Assembly (NCBI GenBank): GCA_964473465.1
Contig: CAYYPE010000001.1
Location: 62,001-126,000 of the forward strand
Source: CALHRB01 sp964473465
GTDB taxonomy: Bacteria; Bacteroidota; Ignavibacteria; Kapaibacteriales; UBA2268
DNA length: 64,000 nt
Direction of reading: 5' to 3'
Shown: positions 16,465 to 25,693 of the stretch, piece by piece
Layout of the letters: each line of letters starts with the position of its first letter
Numbering within the stretch: the stretch's first letter is position 1
Program-made: the position numbers and the translations under genes
Notes under the pieces: generated by a model
The model's database searches: none
What the model saw: the letters and a program-made list of their open reading frames with translations, nothing else
What the model was told of the DNA's origin: nothing

Positions 16465-19275
16465 ATGAAAGATTTAAAATATATAATATTTATACTGATA
16501 ATATTGTTTTTGTTTGTCTCCTGCAAAAAAGAAGCTAAAAATGAAATGTGGATGATCACAGCTCCCGCCGATGATAAGGAAACTTTTGCAAATTTAACTG
16601 ATTTAAGCGGGACTTCTATAACTCCATTGGGACGATATTTAACACCAAGAGGCAAACAGATTATGACTGCCCCTCATCCTTATGGGTTAGTTCTGAGCAA
16701 TGATAATAATATTGCAATAACTGCAAATAGCGGCACATCTCCATTGTCAATAACAATTATCCGAAATCTTTTGAGTGATAGCCCGGAGGTTCAACAAATA
16801 CCTCCGGGGCATAATACCGATCAGGGTATTTTAGCTTCAGTTTTTATGGGGTTGGCAATCTCGCCGGACAATCAAAAGGTTTATGTGTCAGGCGGTCAGG
16901 AAAATAAAATCTTGATATTCAATATTAGCGATGGAAGCAAAGATGGTTTTATTGACTGTTCAATTTCAGATGCTAATAATGATTATTCTCATGGCTACCT
17001 TGGGGATATGGTTCTGACAAAAGACGGTAGCACCTTATATTGCGTTGATCAAATCAATTTTGTTGTGAATATTATTGATACAAAAGCAAGGAAATTAATT
17101 TCGAGAGTTAGTGTTGGGCGATATCCTTTTGGTATAACACTTTCCCCCGATGAGAAAAAATTTTATGTTGCAAATGTTGGAGTGTTTTCCTATAAAGTTT
17201 ATCCTTCGGTCAATAAAGAACGCTTGAGAGAGACAACAATGCCATTTCCAGCGTTCGGGTATAATACAAAGGAAGCAAGAGACGGATATAAAAATGACTC
17301 GGTAGAAGTGCCGGGTCTGGGCGATCCAAATGTGCCAGAGTCTTTTTCAGTTTGGGCAGTAGATGTGAGTAATAAACAAGCTCCAAATGTTATAGCAAAA
17401 GTTAAAACCGGGATAAAAGTTGGACAAAAGATTGAGGATTTTCCTGCAATTGGTGGCTCGAGCCCGAATTCTGTGGTTGCAACAAATGAATATGTTTTTG
17501 TAAGCAATGGCAATAATGATTGTATTAGCGTAATAGATGTTAAAACGAATAAAATAAAAAAAGAGATATTTCTGAACATTGATGACAGAATCAAGAAATA
17601 TCGTGGAATAATCCCATTCGGACTGGCATTATCACCTGATATGAAAAGACTTTATGTAGCTGAATCCGGTTTGAATGCTGTTGGTGTGATTGACGTCGGA
17701 TCATTGAATGTCATGGGACATATTCCTGTAGGCTGGTTTCCTGCTAAATTACAGGTTACAAAGGATGGAAAGAAATTAATCGTTTCGAATGCCAAAGGAG
17801 TCGGAAGCGGCCCAAACGGAGGTATCAACTGGAAACCCGGACCTGAGGGTCATAATATTGGCAAACTTATGAAAGGAACTGTGTCTGTTCTTGATATTCC
17901 AAATGATTCCGAGCTGAAAAAAGAGACAGAGCAAGTGCTAAAGAATAATTTTTCTTTTACAAAGATAACAGAGGAAATGATAAAAGAAAGAAAAAATAAT
18001 CCAATTCCACTCTATCCCGGAGAAAAAAATTCACCTATCAAATACATTGTCTTTATCTCAAAGGAAAACAGAACTTATGATGAGGTATTCGGACAGATAG
18101 AAAAGGGAAAAGGAGACAAAACACTCGCTCGATTTGGATATCAGGCTCCTGTCAGCAATAAGGCAAAAACAATTCAATTTCAAGCAGATGTAATGATTAA
18201 TCATTTAAGATTAGCAAAAGATTTCGCAATAAGTGATAATTTTTATGTTAATTCCGATCATTCTGCAGACGGTCATAGATGGCTTGCAGCGACATATCCA
18301 AATGAATGGGTCGAAACTTCTGTATCAGCAAGTTATGGTGGCAACAGAATTTTAAAAATAGACTCAAAAGCACCGGGAGCTTTGTCAATGGTTGGCTCTG
18401 GGGGGGCAATTTACCCAGAAGACTATAATGAAGCGGGTTCATTATGGGATCATCTTGACAGACACAAGGTGGACTTTTTTAATTTCGGTTTCAGCACCGA
18501 ACATACTCCTCACTATGCCGATACGACGTTTAAATATACTGGTGTCAGGTATATGATAAATTATCCATTGCCTACTCCTCTTTATGAAAAATCTTCCAAA
18601 ATTTATGCTACATATAACATGGCAATTCCAGACCAATTCAGGTTGGATATGTTTATTAAAGAATTCAATGAAAGATGGATGGGTAAAGGGAAAACTATGC
18701 CTTCGGTTATAACAATTATGTTGCCAAATGATCACGGAGCCGACGAAAGACCTCATGCCGGATACCCCTTTCTGGAAAGCTATATGGCAGATAATGATCT
18801 TGCAGTCGGCAGGATAATTGAATTTTTATCAAAAACTCCATATTGGAAAAATATGGCAATATTCATTACTGAAGACGACTCGCAGAGTGGTGTAGATCAT
18901 ATTGATGCCCATAGAAGTTTATTAATGGTTATTTCTCCTTATGCCAAGAAAGGTTATGTTTCGCATAAGCATACAAGTTTTGGAAGTATCTTCAAAACAT
19001 TCTGGAACATTCTTGGAATACCATATCTAAATCAATATGATGCTACAGCAACAGATTTATCTGATTTCTTTCAGGACAAACCGGATTATACTCCTTACAA
19101 AGCAGTTATGGTTGATCAAAGAATATTTGACCCGCAAAAAGCTTTAGATCCCTTCGACGAAAAATTTGATTATAAAGCCTTGAGTGCAAGCCCAGTTCTG
19201 GATGATCCAAAATATATGATAAAGCAGAGCGAAGAATACAGGAAACATTATTCAGACAAGACAGCAAAGAAATAA
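16465..19275 (+). CDS. Lipoprotein with YncE-like beta-propeller and phosphoesterase (PF04185-like) domain
   Basis: Start chosen at ATG 16465 because the first 20 residues then form a perfect lipoprotein signal ending FVSC (C20). An in-frame TTG at 16420 would add an unlikely hydrophobic-basic extension. Residues about 50-460 repeat propeller blades (AISPDNQKVYVSGG, TLSPDEKKFYVANVG, ALSPDMKRLYVAESG). The C-terminal half is a phosphoesterase/phospholipase-C-type domain: KENRTYDE at 533-540 with T537 in the nucleophile position, PNDHG at 754-758, and TEDDSQSGVDHIDAH ending near 816 as metal ligands. It lies between susD and the TonB receptor. It may release phosphonate headgroups from lipids or glycans; that substrate is inference. 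Confidence 0.85.
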   Translation: MKDLKYIIFILIILFLFVSCKKEAKNEMWMITAPADDKETFANLTDLSGTSITPLGRYLTPRGKQIMTAPHPYGLVLSNDNNIAITANSGTSPLSITIIRNLLSDSPEVQQIPPGHNTDQGILASVFMGLAISPDNQKVYVSGGQENKILIFNISDGSKDGFIDCSISDANNDYSHGYLGDMVLTKDGSTLYCVDQINFVVNIIDTKARKLISRVSVGRYPFGITLSPDEKKFYVANVGVFSYKVYPSVNKERLRETTMPFPAFGYNTKEARDGYKNDSVEVPGLGDPNVPESFSVWAVDVSNKQAPNVIAKVKTGIKVGQKIEDFPAIGGSSPNSVVATNEYVFVSNGNNDCISVIDVKTNKIKKEIFLNIDDRIKKYRGIIPFGLALSPDMKRLYVAESGLNAVGVIDVGSLNVMGHIPVGWFPAKLQVTKDGKKLIVSNAKGVGSGPNGGINWKPGPEGHNIGKLMKGTVSVLDIPNDSELKKETEQVLKNNFSFTKITEEMIKERKNNPIPLYPGEKNSPIKYIVFISKENRTYDEVFGQIEKGKGDKTLARFGYQAPVSNKAKTIQFQADVMINHLRLAKDFAISDNFYVNSDHSADGHRWLAATYPNEWVETSVSASYGGNRILKIDSKAPGALSMVGSGGAIYPEDYNEAGSLWDHLDRHKVDFFNFGFSTEHTPHYADTTFKYTGVRYMINYPLPTPLYEKSSKIYATYNMAIPDQFRLDMFIKEFNERWMGKGKTMPSVITIMLPNDHGADERPHAGYPFLESYMADNDLAVGRIIEFLSKTPYWKNMAIFITEDDSQSGVDHIDAHRSLLMVISPYAKKGYVSHKHTSFGSIFKTFWNILGIPYLNQYDATATDLSDFFQDKPDYTPYKAVMVDQRIFDPQKALDPFDEKFDYKALSASPVLDDPKYMIKQSEEYRKHYSDKTAKK

Positions 19276-19295
19276 TTTTTTTTTCAAAGAACTCA

Positions 19296-21353
19296 ATGAG
19301 AAAGACTGAATTTCTTATCATAATGATATTTTTTGCCATCGTTATTAACACTTTAAGGGCAAAAGATGAGTCAGACAGCACAGATTCTGCTGGCTACATA
19401 ATCAAAAATCAGGTGGTAGTTTCTGCAACAAGGTATGAGAGGAAATCTATCGAATTACCCTATTCAGTAAGTAAGATAAAGCTTGATGGAGGGGAAGAAA
19501 GCAACAATACTCCTGATTTATTAAAAACAACAACAGGAAGCTTTGTGCAGAAAACAAATTTAGGAGGTGGCTCGGCTTTTATAAGGGGTGTTACAGGTAA
19601 TCAATGTTTAATAATGATAGATGGTATAAGATTTAATAATTCAACCTTTAGGTATGGTCCAAATCAATACCTAAATACTATTTCACAAAGTAGTATTCAA
19701 AACATTGAATTATTGCGTGGATCAGGGTCGGTGCAATATGGAAGTGATGCCATCGGTGGAGTAATCTATATACAGACAAAAAAACCAAATTATTCTGACA
19801 ATGGATTTAAATCTGATGGTTTTGTTCAAGGTAGGTATATGACATCTGATATTGAAAAGACAATAAATGGAGAAGTGAATTTAGCATTGGAAAAGACAGC
19901 ATTTCTTGCAAATTTTAATTATTCTGACTTTGGTGATCTGCCCGGTGGTGGTAATATCGGTATACAGAGTCCAAGCGGTTATGCCCAAAACGGAGTTGAT
20001 TTGAAATTCAGAACTGCAATAATAAAGAATCTGGACATTATGCTCAATTTTAATTTTCTGAATCAAAAAGATGTTCCGGTCTATCATAAAGTTAAGCTTG
20101 AAAATTATGAGTTTAATAAAATGGCTCGTCAAGCGAGAAATTTATCATATATATCAATGGAGTATAATATTGATGAAACATTTCTCAAAAGTATAAATAT
20201 CAAGGCAGGTAACAGCTATTCCAACGAGATAAGAAGCAGGAAAACAAATGGTAAAAGCATACAAACCGATGAAAATGACAGAATAAATACATATTTTGGA
20301 ATTTTGGATTTTGCTACCTTTCTGAGTGACGAAATAAGCTTAAATTACGGTGGGGAAATTTATTTCGATAAAGTAAATAGTAAGAGAGAAGATATAGATT
20401 TGACAAATAATTACTTAAAAGAATCAAGAGGGCTCTATCCTGATAATTCGGAGTATCTGAATTCTGCTTTTTATTTGCTCAGTAATTTCAAGATAGATAG
20501 AATGATTTTTGATTTGGGATTGAGATATAATACTTTTAAGATAAATGTGCCGGATAATATTCTCGGCATGGTGGAGATAAAGCCTTCTGCCTTTGTTTAT
20601 AATGCAGGTGTTTTATTCAGAATCAATGAGAAAAATTCTGTTTACGGGTCTGTAAATACTGCATTCAGGGCACCGAATATTGATGATATGGGAACAATAG
20701 GAATAGTTGATTTCAGATACGAAATACCTTCTAACAACTTAAAACCCGAAAAATCAATAAATTATGAAATAGGATACAAGCTATCGGAGGATATGTTTCA
20801 GGGGTCGGTTTCAATTTTCCATTCAAATTTATCGGATTTCATAACCAGAGTGAAGACAAAATATAACGGACAGGATAGTATTAACGGCTATCAGGTCTAT
20901 ACAAAGGAAAATGTGGCTAATTCTGTTGTTTATGGTGCAGAGTTTGACTTCATGATAAATTTTAATAAATTCTTAATACAAGGAAACACAACTTATACTT
21001 ATGGGCAGAATTTAACTGCAAATGAACCTATGCGAAGAATTCCTCCGTTATTTGGCTCATTAGAACTAATATATAATTTCGACAGAAATTTTACGATAAA
21101 CTTACAAAATTTATTTGCCGGTCGTCAGGACAGACTTGCTTCTGGGGACAAATCGGATAACAGGATAAATCCAAATGGGACTCCCGGCTGGTATGTTATG
21201 AATCTGTCTGCTAAATTCTTACTGCAAGGCTTCAAAATTTCTGCTGGTATAAATAATATTTTTAATGCAGCCTATAGATATCATGGTTCAGGAATAGATG
21301 CAGTCGGGAGAAGTGGATTGATTTCTGTTATGTATTTTTTTAATTTTAATTAG
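19296..21353 (+). CDS. TonB-dependent outer-membrane receptor (BtuB/HmuR-like)
   Basis: 685 residues with a signal peptide ending near residue 22. A TonB-box-like segment NQVVVSATRYERKS leads to a plug domain (GGSAFIRGVTGNQCLIMIDGIRFNN, GSVQYGSDAIGGVIYI) and a barrel ending in a terminal aromatic (SVMYFFNFN). It lacks the SusC-type N-terminal extension, so it belongs to the small-ligand receptor class. It starts 20 nt after the phosphoesterase gene and ends 10 nt before phnX, so it is in the same transcription unit. Uptake of AEP or a released phosphonate is the contextual inference; cobalamin or siderophore uptake cannot be ruled out from the plug alone. Confidence 0.9.
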   Translation: MRKTEFLIIMIFFAIVINTLRAKDESDSTDSAGYIIKNQVVVSATRYERKSIELPYSVSKIKLDGGEESNNTPDLLKTTTGSFVQKTNLGGGSAFIRGVTGNQCLIMIDGIRFNNSTFRYGPNQYLNTISQSSIQNIELLRGSGSVQYGSDAIGGVIYIQTKKPNYSDNGFKSDGFVQGRYMTSDIEKTINGEVNLALEKTAFLANFNYSDFGDLPGGGNIGIQSPSGYAQNGVDLKFRTAIIKNLDIMLNFNFLNQKDVPVYHKVKLENYEFNKMARQARNLSYISMEYNIDETFLKSINIKAGNSYSNEIRSRKTNGKSIQTDENDRINTYFGILDFATFLSDEISLNYGGEIYFDKVNSKREDIDLTNNYLKESRGLYPDNSEYLNSAFYLLSNFKIDRMIFDLGLRYNTFKINVPDNILGMVEIKPSAFVYNAGVLFRINEKNSVYGSVNTAFRAPNIDDMGTIGIVDFRYEIPSNNLKPEKSINYEIGYKLSEDMFQGSVSIFHSNLSDFITRVKTKYNGQDSINGYQVYTKENVANSVVYGAEFDFMINFNKFLIQGNTTYTYGQNLTANEPMRRIPPLFGSLELIYNFDRNFTINLQNLFAGRQDRLASGDKSDNRINPNGTPGWYVMNLSAKFLLQGFKISAGINNIFNAAYRYHGSGIDAVGRSGLISVMYFFNFN

Positions 21354-21363
21354 ATAAGGAATT

Positions 21364-22173
21364 ATGAATTATTCGAATATAAAAGGGGTTATAGTTGATT
21401 GGGCAGGAACTTCGATAGATTATGGGTCATTTGCACCTGTGGCTGCCTTCATTGATGCTTTTGGACAATTTGGAATTAATGTTTCGGCAAATGATGTAAG
21501 AAAGTTTATGGGCTATGGCAAAAGAGACCATACTCGTGAAATACTAAATTTGGAAAATATCAGCAATGATTGGATTGAAAAATATAATAGAAAACCAACG
21601 GAAGATGATGTCGAAAAGATTTTCAATTCCCTCTCATTATCTCTTGAAAATGTGATTCTGGATTATACAGAACCAATAGAAGGAGCGGTAGAGTTTTTGG
21701 TAAAGATGAGAACCGCCGGAATAAAGGTTGGTTCAACAACAGGTTACGTCAAAGAAATGATGGACTTAATCATACCAATAGCTGAGAAGAAAGGGTTTAA
21801 ACCTGATGTTATAGTTTGCCCGAGTGATGTTCCTTCTGGGAGACCCTATCCATGGATGAGCTACTTGAATGCAATAAAAATGGAAACATATCCTTTGTGG
21901 GAAATGGTTAAATTCGGAGATACTGTTGCTGATATTAACGAGGGTCTCAATGCAGGGATGTGGACTGTCGGAATAACAAAAAGTGGTAACGAAGTTGGTC
22001 TGACCTTAGCCGAAACTGAAAATCTGAGCCATAATGAATTAAATGAGTTAATTAAGGCAGCTGAAATGAAACTTTTGGAGGCAGGGGCTCATTTTGTTAT
22101 AAATGGTATCTGGGAAGCAGAAAAAGTGCTGGAACAGATTAATGAAAATATCGGCAAAGGGCTTAAGCCTTGA
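21364..22173 (+). CDS. phnX: Phosphonoacetaldehyde hydrolase (phosphonatase)
   Basis: 269 residues, HAD superfamily. It cleaves the C-P bond of phosphonoacetaldehyde to acetaldehyde and phosphate. GVIVDWAGTSIDYG puts the nucleophilic aspartate at D12, and MGYGKRDH puts the Schiff-base lysine at K53. Both match the positions I recall for the characterised Bacillus cereus enzyme. VGSTTGYVKEMMD, PSGRPYPWM and KFGDTVADINEG complete the HAD core and cap. The VDWAG motif and cap lysine separate it from ordinary HAD phosphatases. It is the last gene of the phosphonate locus, 10 nt after the TonB receptor. Confidence 0.96.
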   Translation: MNYSNIKGVIVDWAGTSIDYGSFAPVAAFIDAFGQFGINVSANDVRKFMGYGKRDHTREILNLENISNDWIEKYNRKPTEDDVEKIFNSLSLSLENVILDYTEPIEGAVEFLVKMRTAGIKVGSTTGYVKEMMDLIIPIAEKKGFKPDVIVCPSDVPSGRPYPWMSYLNAIKMETYPLWEMVKFGDTVADINEGLNAGMWTVGITKSGNEVGLTLAETENLSHNELNELIKAAEMKLLEAGAHFVINGIWEAEKVLEQINENIGKGLKP

Positions 22174-22178
22174 TTAAT

Positions 22179-24143
22179 TTATCTGCTGAACTGAATTTCG
22201 TATAATTTCTTGTATATACCATTAAAGTTTAGCAGTTCAATATGAGAGCCTTTTTCAACAATCCTACCGTTATCAAGGACATAGATAGTATCACAATCCA
22301 TTATTGTTGATAATCTATGGGCAACGATAACAGCAGTTCTTGATTTCATTGATTGATTTATAGCCTCCTGAACAACCTTTTCGGATTCAGCATCGAGGGA
22401 AGAGGTAGCTTCATCAAAGACCAGAATATATGGTTCTCTGAGAAGAGCACGGGCAATTGCAATGCGTTGGCGTTCACCACCTGAGAGCATAATTCCCCTA
22501 TCACCAATCTTTGTATTGAAAGTATCGGGCAGTTTCATTATAAAATCATAAGAATTGGAGATTTTTGCTGCCTCGATTATTTTGTCATCAGAAACATTTT
22601 TCAATCCAAAAGTGATGTTATTTGCAATTGTGTCATTGAATAGTATTGTTTCCTGTGAAACAATGCCGAACAAAGCCCGATAATCTTCAATTTTAAGCTC
22701 TTTGATGTCTATTCCATCAATTAAAATTTTCCCGAAAGTTGGGTCATAGAATCTGACCAACAAATCGAGCAAAGTGGATTTTCCGCTACCACTCTGACCA
22801 ACAATTGCAATTTTACTACCTTTTTTAATTTTTAGTTCTACTCCTTCCAGCACGGGAAATGTGTCATAGGAAAAACTAATATTATCGAAGAAAATCTCAT
22901 TTTTGAATTCTTTGATACTTTTCGAGCCGGAAATAATATTTAAAGGATAATCCAGAATTTCAAATACTCTTTCAGTGGCAACTGCCCCCCTTTGGAATTG
23001 TGAGATACTGTGTAAAATTGTTGTTACAGGGGACATAATAGCAAAAAGAGAGGCAAGGAAAAGCATCAATTCATCGCCCGGCATCTCTCCAGAAACTACC
23101 TTAGAGCCTCCAACAAAGAATACGACACTAAGAGCAAGAATAGCGAAAATTTCATTTATTGATGGTATCAAGCTGATAATTTTATTATACTTTACAGCTG
23201 AGCGGACATATTTTGATGTTTGACCTGAAAATTTTTCATTTATTATATTTTCGGCATTATATCCCTTAATAATTCTAATGCCGGATAAAGATTCCTGAAG
23301 AACAGTTGTGTAATCAGCCATAGCGGTTTGCATACGTGATGCATAACGCCTCAGGTATTTCATTCCGATTCTAATCAATATCAAACTTATAACGCTTGTG
23401 CTGAAAGCTATTAAGGTTAGTTCGGTGGAGACGGAAAGTAGAAGAATAAGTAATAAAATCACCTGAATGCTTTCCCTAAGGAATCCGTTAAAAACTGCAA
23501 CGGTCGAGCTATTCAGGACAGCAACATCGTTGGTGAGAACTGACATTACATTTCCGCTCTGTTTTTTAACAAAAAATTCTAAGGACAGAGAAGTAATTTT
23601 TTTGAAAAGTTCATCCCGAATATGCTTGATTACACCTTCTTCTAACTTAACGCTTGCGATTGAGGAAATGTATTTAAAAAAATTCTTTAGCAAAAATATG
23701 ACAAGGATGAAAAAGCATAAATTGATAATTGTTGAATACATATCATCGGGGTTCAGAATGATATTTCTTACAAATTGAAAGAAATAGTTCTTCAGGGCTT
23801 CTAATGGATTAGCTGCCGGGACAGTCTCTGCTCCTGATGTAAGGTTTGAGCCGGTAATGATTTCAATTATTGGCTTGATTACAGTGATTGAAATTGCAGT
23901 AAAGAAAGAAAAGATAATATTAAAAAGGATTGCAACTATAAGTAGCCCGATGAATGGTTTAACAAAAACTGCTATACGTTTCAGCAGTTTTAACTGATCG
24001 GAAGCTTTAAAAGATTTATCTGTTTTTTCCAAATTATTTATAAATTTCGATTTATTGCCGAAAATTAAATTGTCCGAAAAAAAAAGTTTCACGAATAATT
24101 TCGGGAACAATAAGCAAAATAAGTCATTTTGAGATTTTATCAA
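22179..24143 (-). CDS. msbA: MsbA-type ABC exporter (fused permease and ATPase)
   Basis: Six transmembrane helices (about 50-370) followed by an ABC ATPase: Walker A GQSGSGKST, signature LSGGERQRIAIARAL, Walker B ILVFDEATSSLD, and the switch histidine in VAHRLST. This is the MsbA lipid A-core flippase class, though drug or peptide exporters share it. The frame can open at TTG 24143, but that leaves only 21 nt to the divergent regulator gene and adds an odd phenylalanine-rich stretch. An internal TTG at 24032 (residue 38, before EKTDKS) is a likelier start. It is convergent with phnX, stops 5 nt apart, and is unrelated to the phosphonate locus. Confidence 0.88.
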   Translation of the reverse strand: MIKSQNDLFCLLFPKLFVKLFFSDNLIFGNKSKFINNLEKTDKSFKASDQLKLLKRIAVFVKPFIGLLIVAILFNIIFSFFTAISITVIKPIIEIITGSNLTSGAETVPAANPLEALKNYFFQFVRNIILNPDDMYSTIINLCFFILVIFLLKNFFKYISSIASVKLEEGVIKHIRDELFKKITSLSLEFFVKKQSGNVMSVLTNDVAVLNSSTVAVFNGFLRESIQVILLLILLLSVSTELTLIAFSTSVISLILIRIGMKYLRRYASRMQTAMADYTTVLQESLSGIRIIKGYNAENIINEKFSGQTSKYVRSAVKYNKIISLIPSINEIFAILALSVVFFVGGSKVVSGEMPGDELMLFLASLFAIMSPVTTILHSISQFQRGAVATERVFEILDYPLNIISGSKSIKEFKNEIFFDNISFSYDTFPVLEGVELKIKKGSKIAIVGQSGSGKSTLLDLLVRFYDPTFGKILIDGIDIKELKIEDYRALFGIVSQETILFNDTIANNITFGLKNVSDDKIIEAAKISNSYDFIMKLPDTFNTKIGDRGIMLSGGERQRIAIARALLREPYILVFDEATSSLDAESEKVVQEAINQSMKSRTAVIVAHRLSTIMDCDTIYVLDNGRIVEKGSHIELLNFNGIYKKLYEIQFSR

Positions 24144-24164
24144 AAACTTTGATTAGAGAATAAC

Positions 24165-25637
24165 ATGAAGAACAGAAATATTGATAAAAGAATTACTGAA
24201 AAACTGCTGGATGACCTTATCGAGGGAATAATAATATTAAAAGCCGATCCATTAAGAATTATTTATACAAATGACTATATTGAGCAAATAATAGGATACA
24301 AAGCCGATGAGCTTATTGGTAAAAACTCTGAAGAAATAATTGAAATATTTTTTCCTGAAAACAGAGAATTTCATTTGAAGAGAATTGAGGATAGCATTTC
24401 AAATAAGCAAGCTCCTCAAAGATATGAATTTAAGTGTAAGGCAAAAGATGGTTCGGTCAGGTGGCTCTATGCCTCATCAAATCTGATTATTTACGAAAAT
24501 GAGCCGGCAATAATGATGATCCTGGTTGATATAACTCAAAAGAAAGCAACGGAAGAGTTGATATATAATAAACTGAAAAAATTCAAGGAGATATCAGAAA
24601 ATCAGGCTGACTGGGTTTGGGAAATTGACCAGAATCTAAGATTTACTTTTTCCAGCCTTGGAATAAAAGATATTCTTGGTTATAATCCTGAGGAAATTCT
24701 TGGGAATACATTATTTGATTTTATGACACAGGAAGAAGCACCGGTTAAATATAAAGAATTTATGGAATATTATCGTCAGGCAGTTACAATTCGCAATTTC
24801 GATAGCTATTGCATTGACTCACACGGGAAAAAAGTTCTCATCGAAACAAATGCGGTGCCATTTTTCAATGGCGATAATCAATTGATGGGATACAGAGGAG
24901 TAAGCAGGGATATTTCCTCCCGACAGAATCAGCTTTTTGGACAAATGGGGCTGAATAAAAACAAGCATAATTCTGAAAAACAATATAAAGTCTTGATTGC
25001 TGAAGATCATAACCTGACAGCCAAATTACTGAAAGTAATGCTATTGAATTCAATGATTGTTGATGTTGTGGGAGTGGTTACCAGTGGGCTTGACTTATTC
25101 GAGAAATTATTAGAACAAAAAGCCGAGATATTATTGCTTGATCTTGTTATGCCTGAATTTGACGGAATACATTCAATCGAAAAAATATGCGAACAATTTC
25201 CAAGACTGAAAATTATTATTCTTTCTGCACACACTGAGGCATGGTTAATTCAAAAGGCTCTAAGTTCAGGGGCATTGGGCTATCTTACAAAATATGCCGA
25301 TTCAGACGAGGTGATTGAAGCTATCAAAACTGTAAGTCAGGGGAGGAATTATCTTTGCAAAACAACTTTGAACTCGATTACAAACAATTTTATAACAAAC
25401 CTTGCCCCGGATAGTAAATTCATTAAAGTAAATATAAATAAAAACCTTACTGTAAGAGAGCAGGAAATACTTGATTTGATTGCAAAGGAATATACAACAC
25501 CGGAAATTGCTAAAATGCTTGCTATTAGCACCAGAACTGCTGAAACTCACAGGAAAAACATACTGAAAAAACTCGGAACAAAAACCACAGCAGGGTTAAT
25601 AAAGATAGCAATGGAAACAGGATTGCTCAAAATTTGA
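24165..25637 (+). CDS. PAS-PAS-receiver-LuxR hybrid regulator
   Basis: 490 residues with an uncommon order. Two PAS domains span about 10-130 (IIYTNDYIEQIIGYKADELIGKN) and 135-260 (KDILGYNPEEILGNT), with a WLYASSNLIIYENEPAIMMILVDIT PAC-like end. A CheY-like receiver follows from about 270 (KVLIAEDHN acidic pair, LLLDLVMPEFDG phospho-acceptor aspartate, ILSAH, and YLTKYAD with the conserved lysine). A NarL/LuxR helix-turn-helix ends the protein (LTVREQEILDLIAKEYTTPEIAKML). Response regulators usually start with the receiver; here sensory PAS domains precede it, without a kinase. It probably needs a separate histidine kinase. The signal is unknown. Confidence 0.88.
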   Translation: MKNRNIDKRITEKLLDDLIEGIIILKADPLRIIYTNDYIEQIIGYKADELIGKNSEEIIEIFFPENREFHLKRIEDSISNKQAPQRYEFKCKAKDGSVRWLYASSNLIIYENEPAIMMILVDITQKKATEELIYNKLKKFKEISENQADWVWEIDQNLRFTFSSLGIKDILGYNPEEILGNTLFDFMTQEEAPVKYKEFMEYYRQAVTIRNFDSYCIDSHGKKVLIETNAVPFFNGDNQLMGYRGVSRDISSRQNQLFGQMGLNKNKHNSEKQYKVLIAEDHNLTAKLLKVMLLNSMIVDVVGVVTSGLDLFEKLLEQKAEILLLDLVMPEFDGIHSIEKICEQFPRLKIIILSAHTEAWLIQKALSSGALGYLTKYADSDEVIEAIKTVSQGRNYLCKTTLNSITNNFITNLAPDSKFIKVNINKNLTVREQEILDLIAKEYTTPEIAKMLAISTRTAETHRKNILKKLGTKTTAGLIKIAMETGLLKI

Positions 25638-25693
25638 TAAAAATAATCATAAGCTCAATTATAACAAGTTTGTAGTAAAACTTAAAAAAATCA

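Noticed and set aside
17199..17594. Minus-strand frame of 131 codons inside the propeller-phosphoesterase gene
   Set aside because: Antisense to strongly conserved beta-propeller coding sequence; no independent signals.
25656..25690. Hairpin AAGTTT/AAACTT between the regulator and SDR genes as a terminator
   Set aside because: Only 6 bp and no T run follows on either strand.
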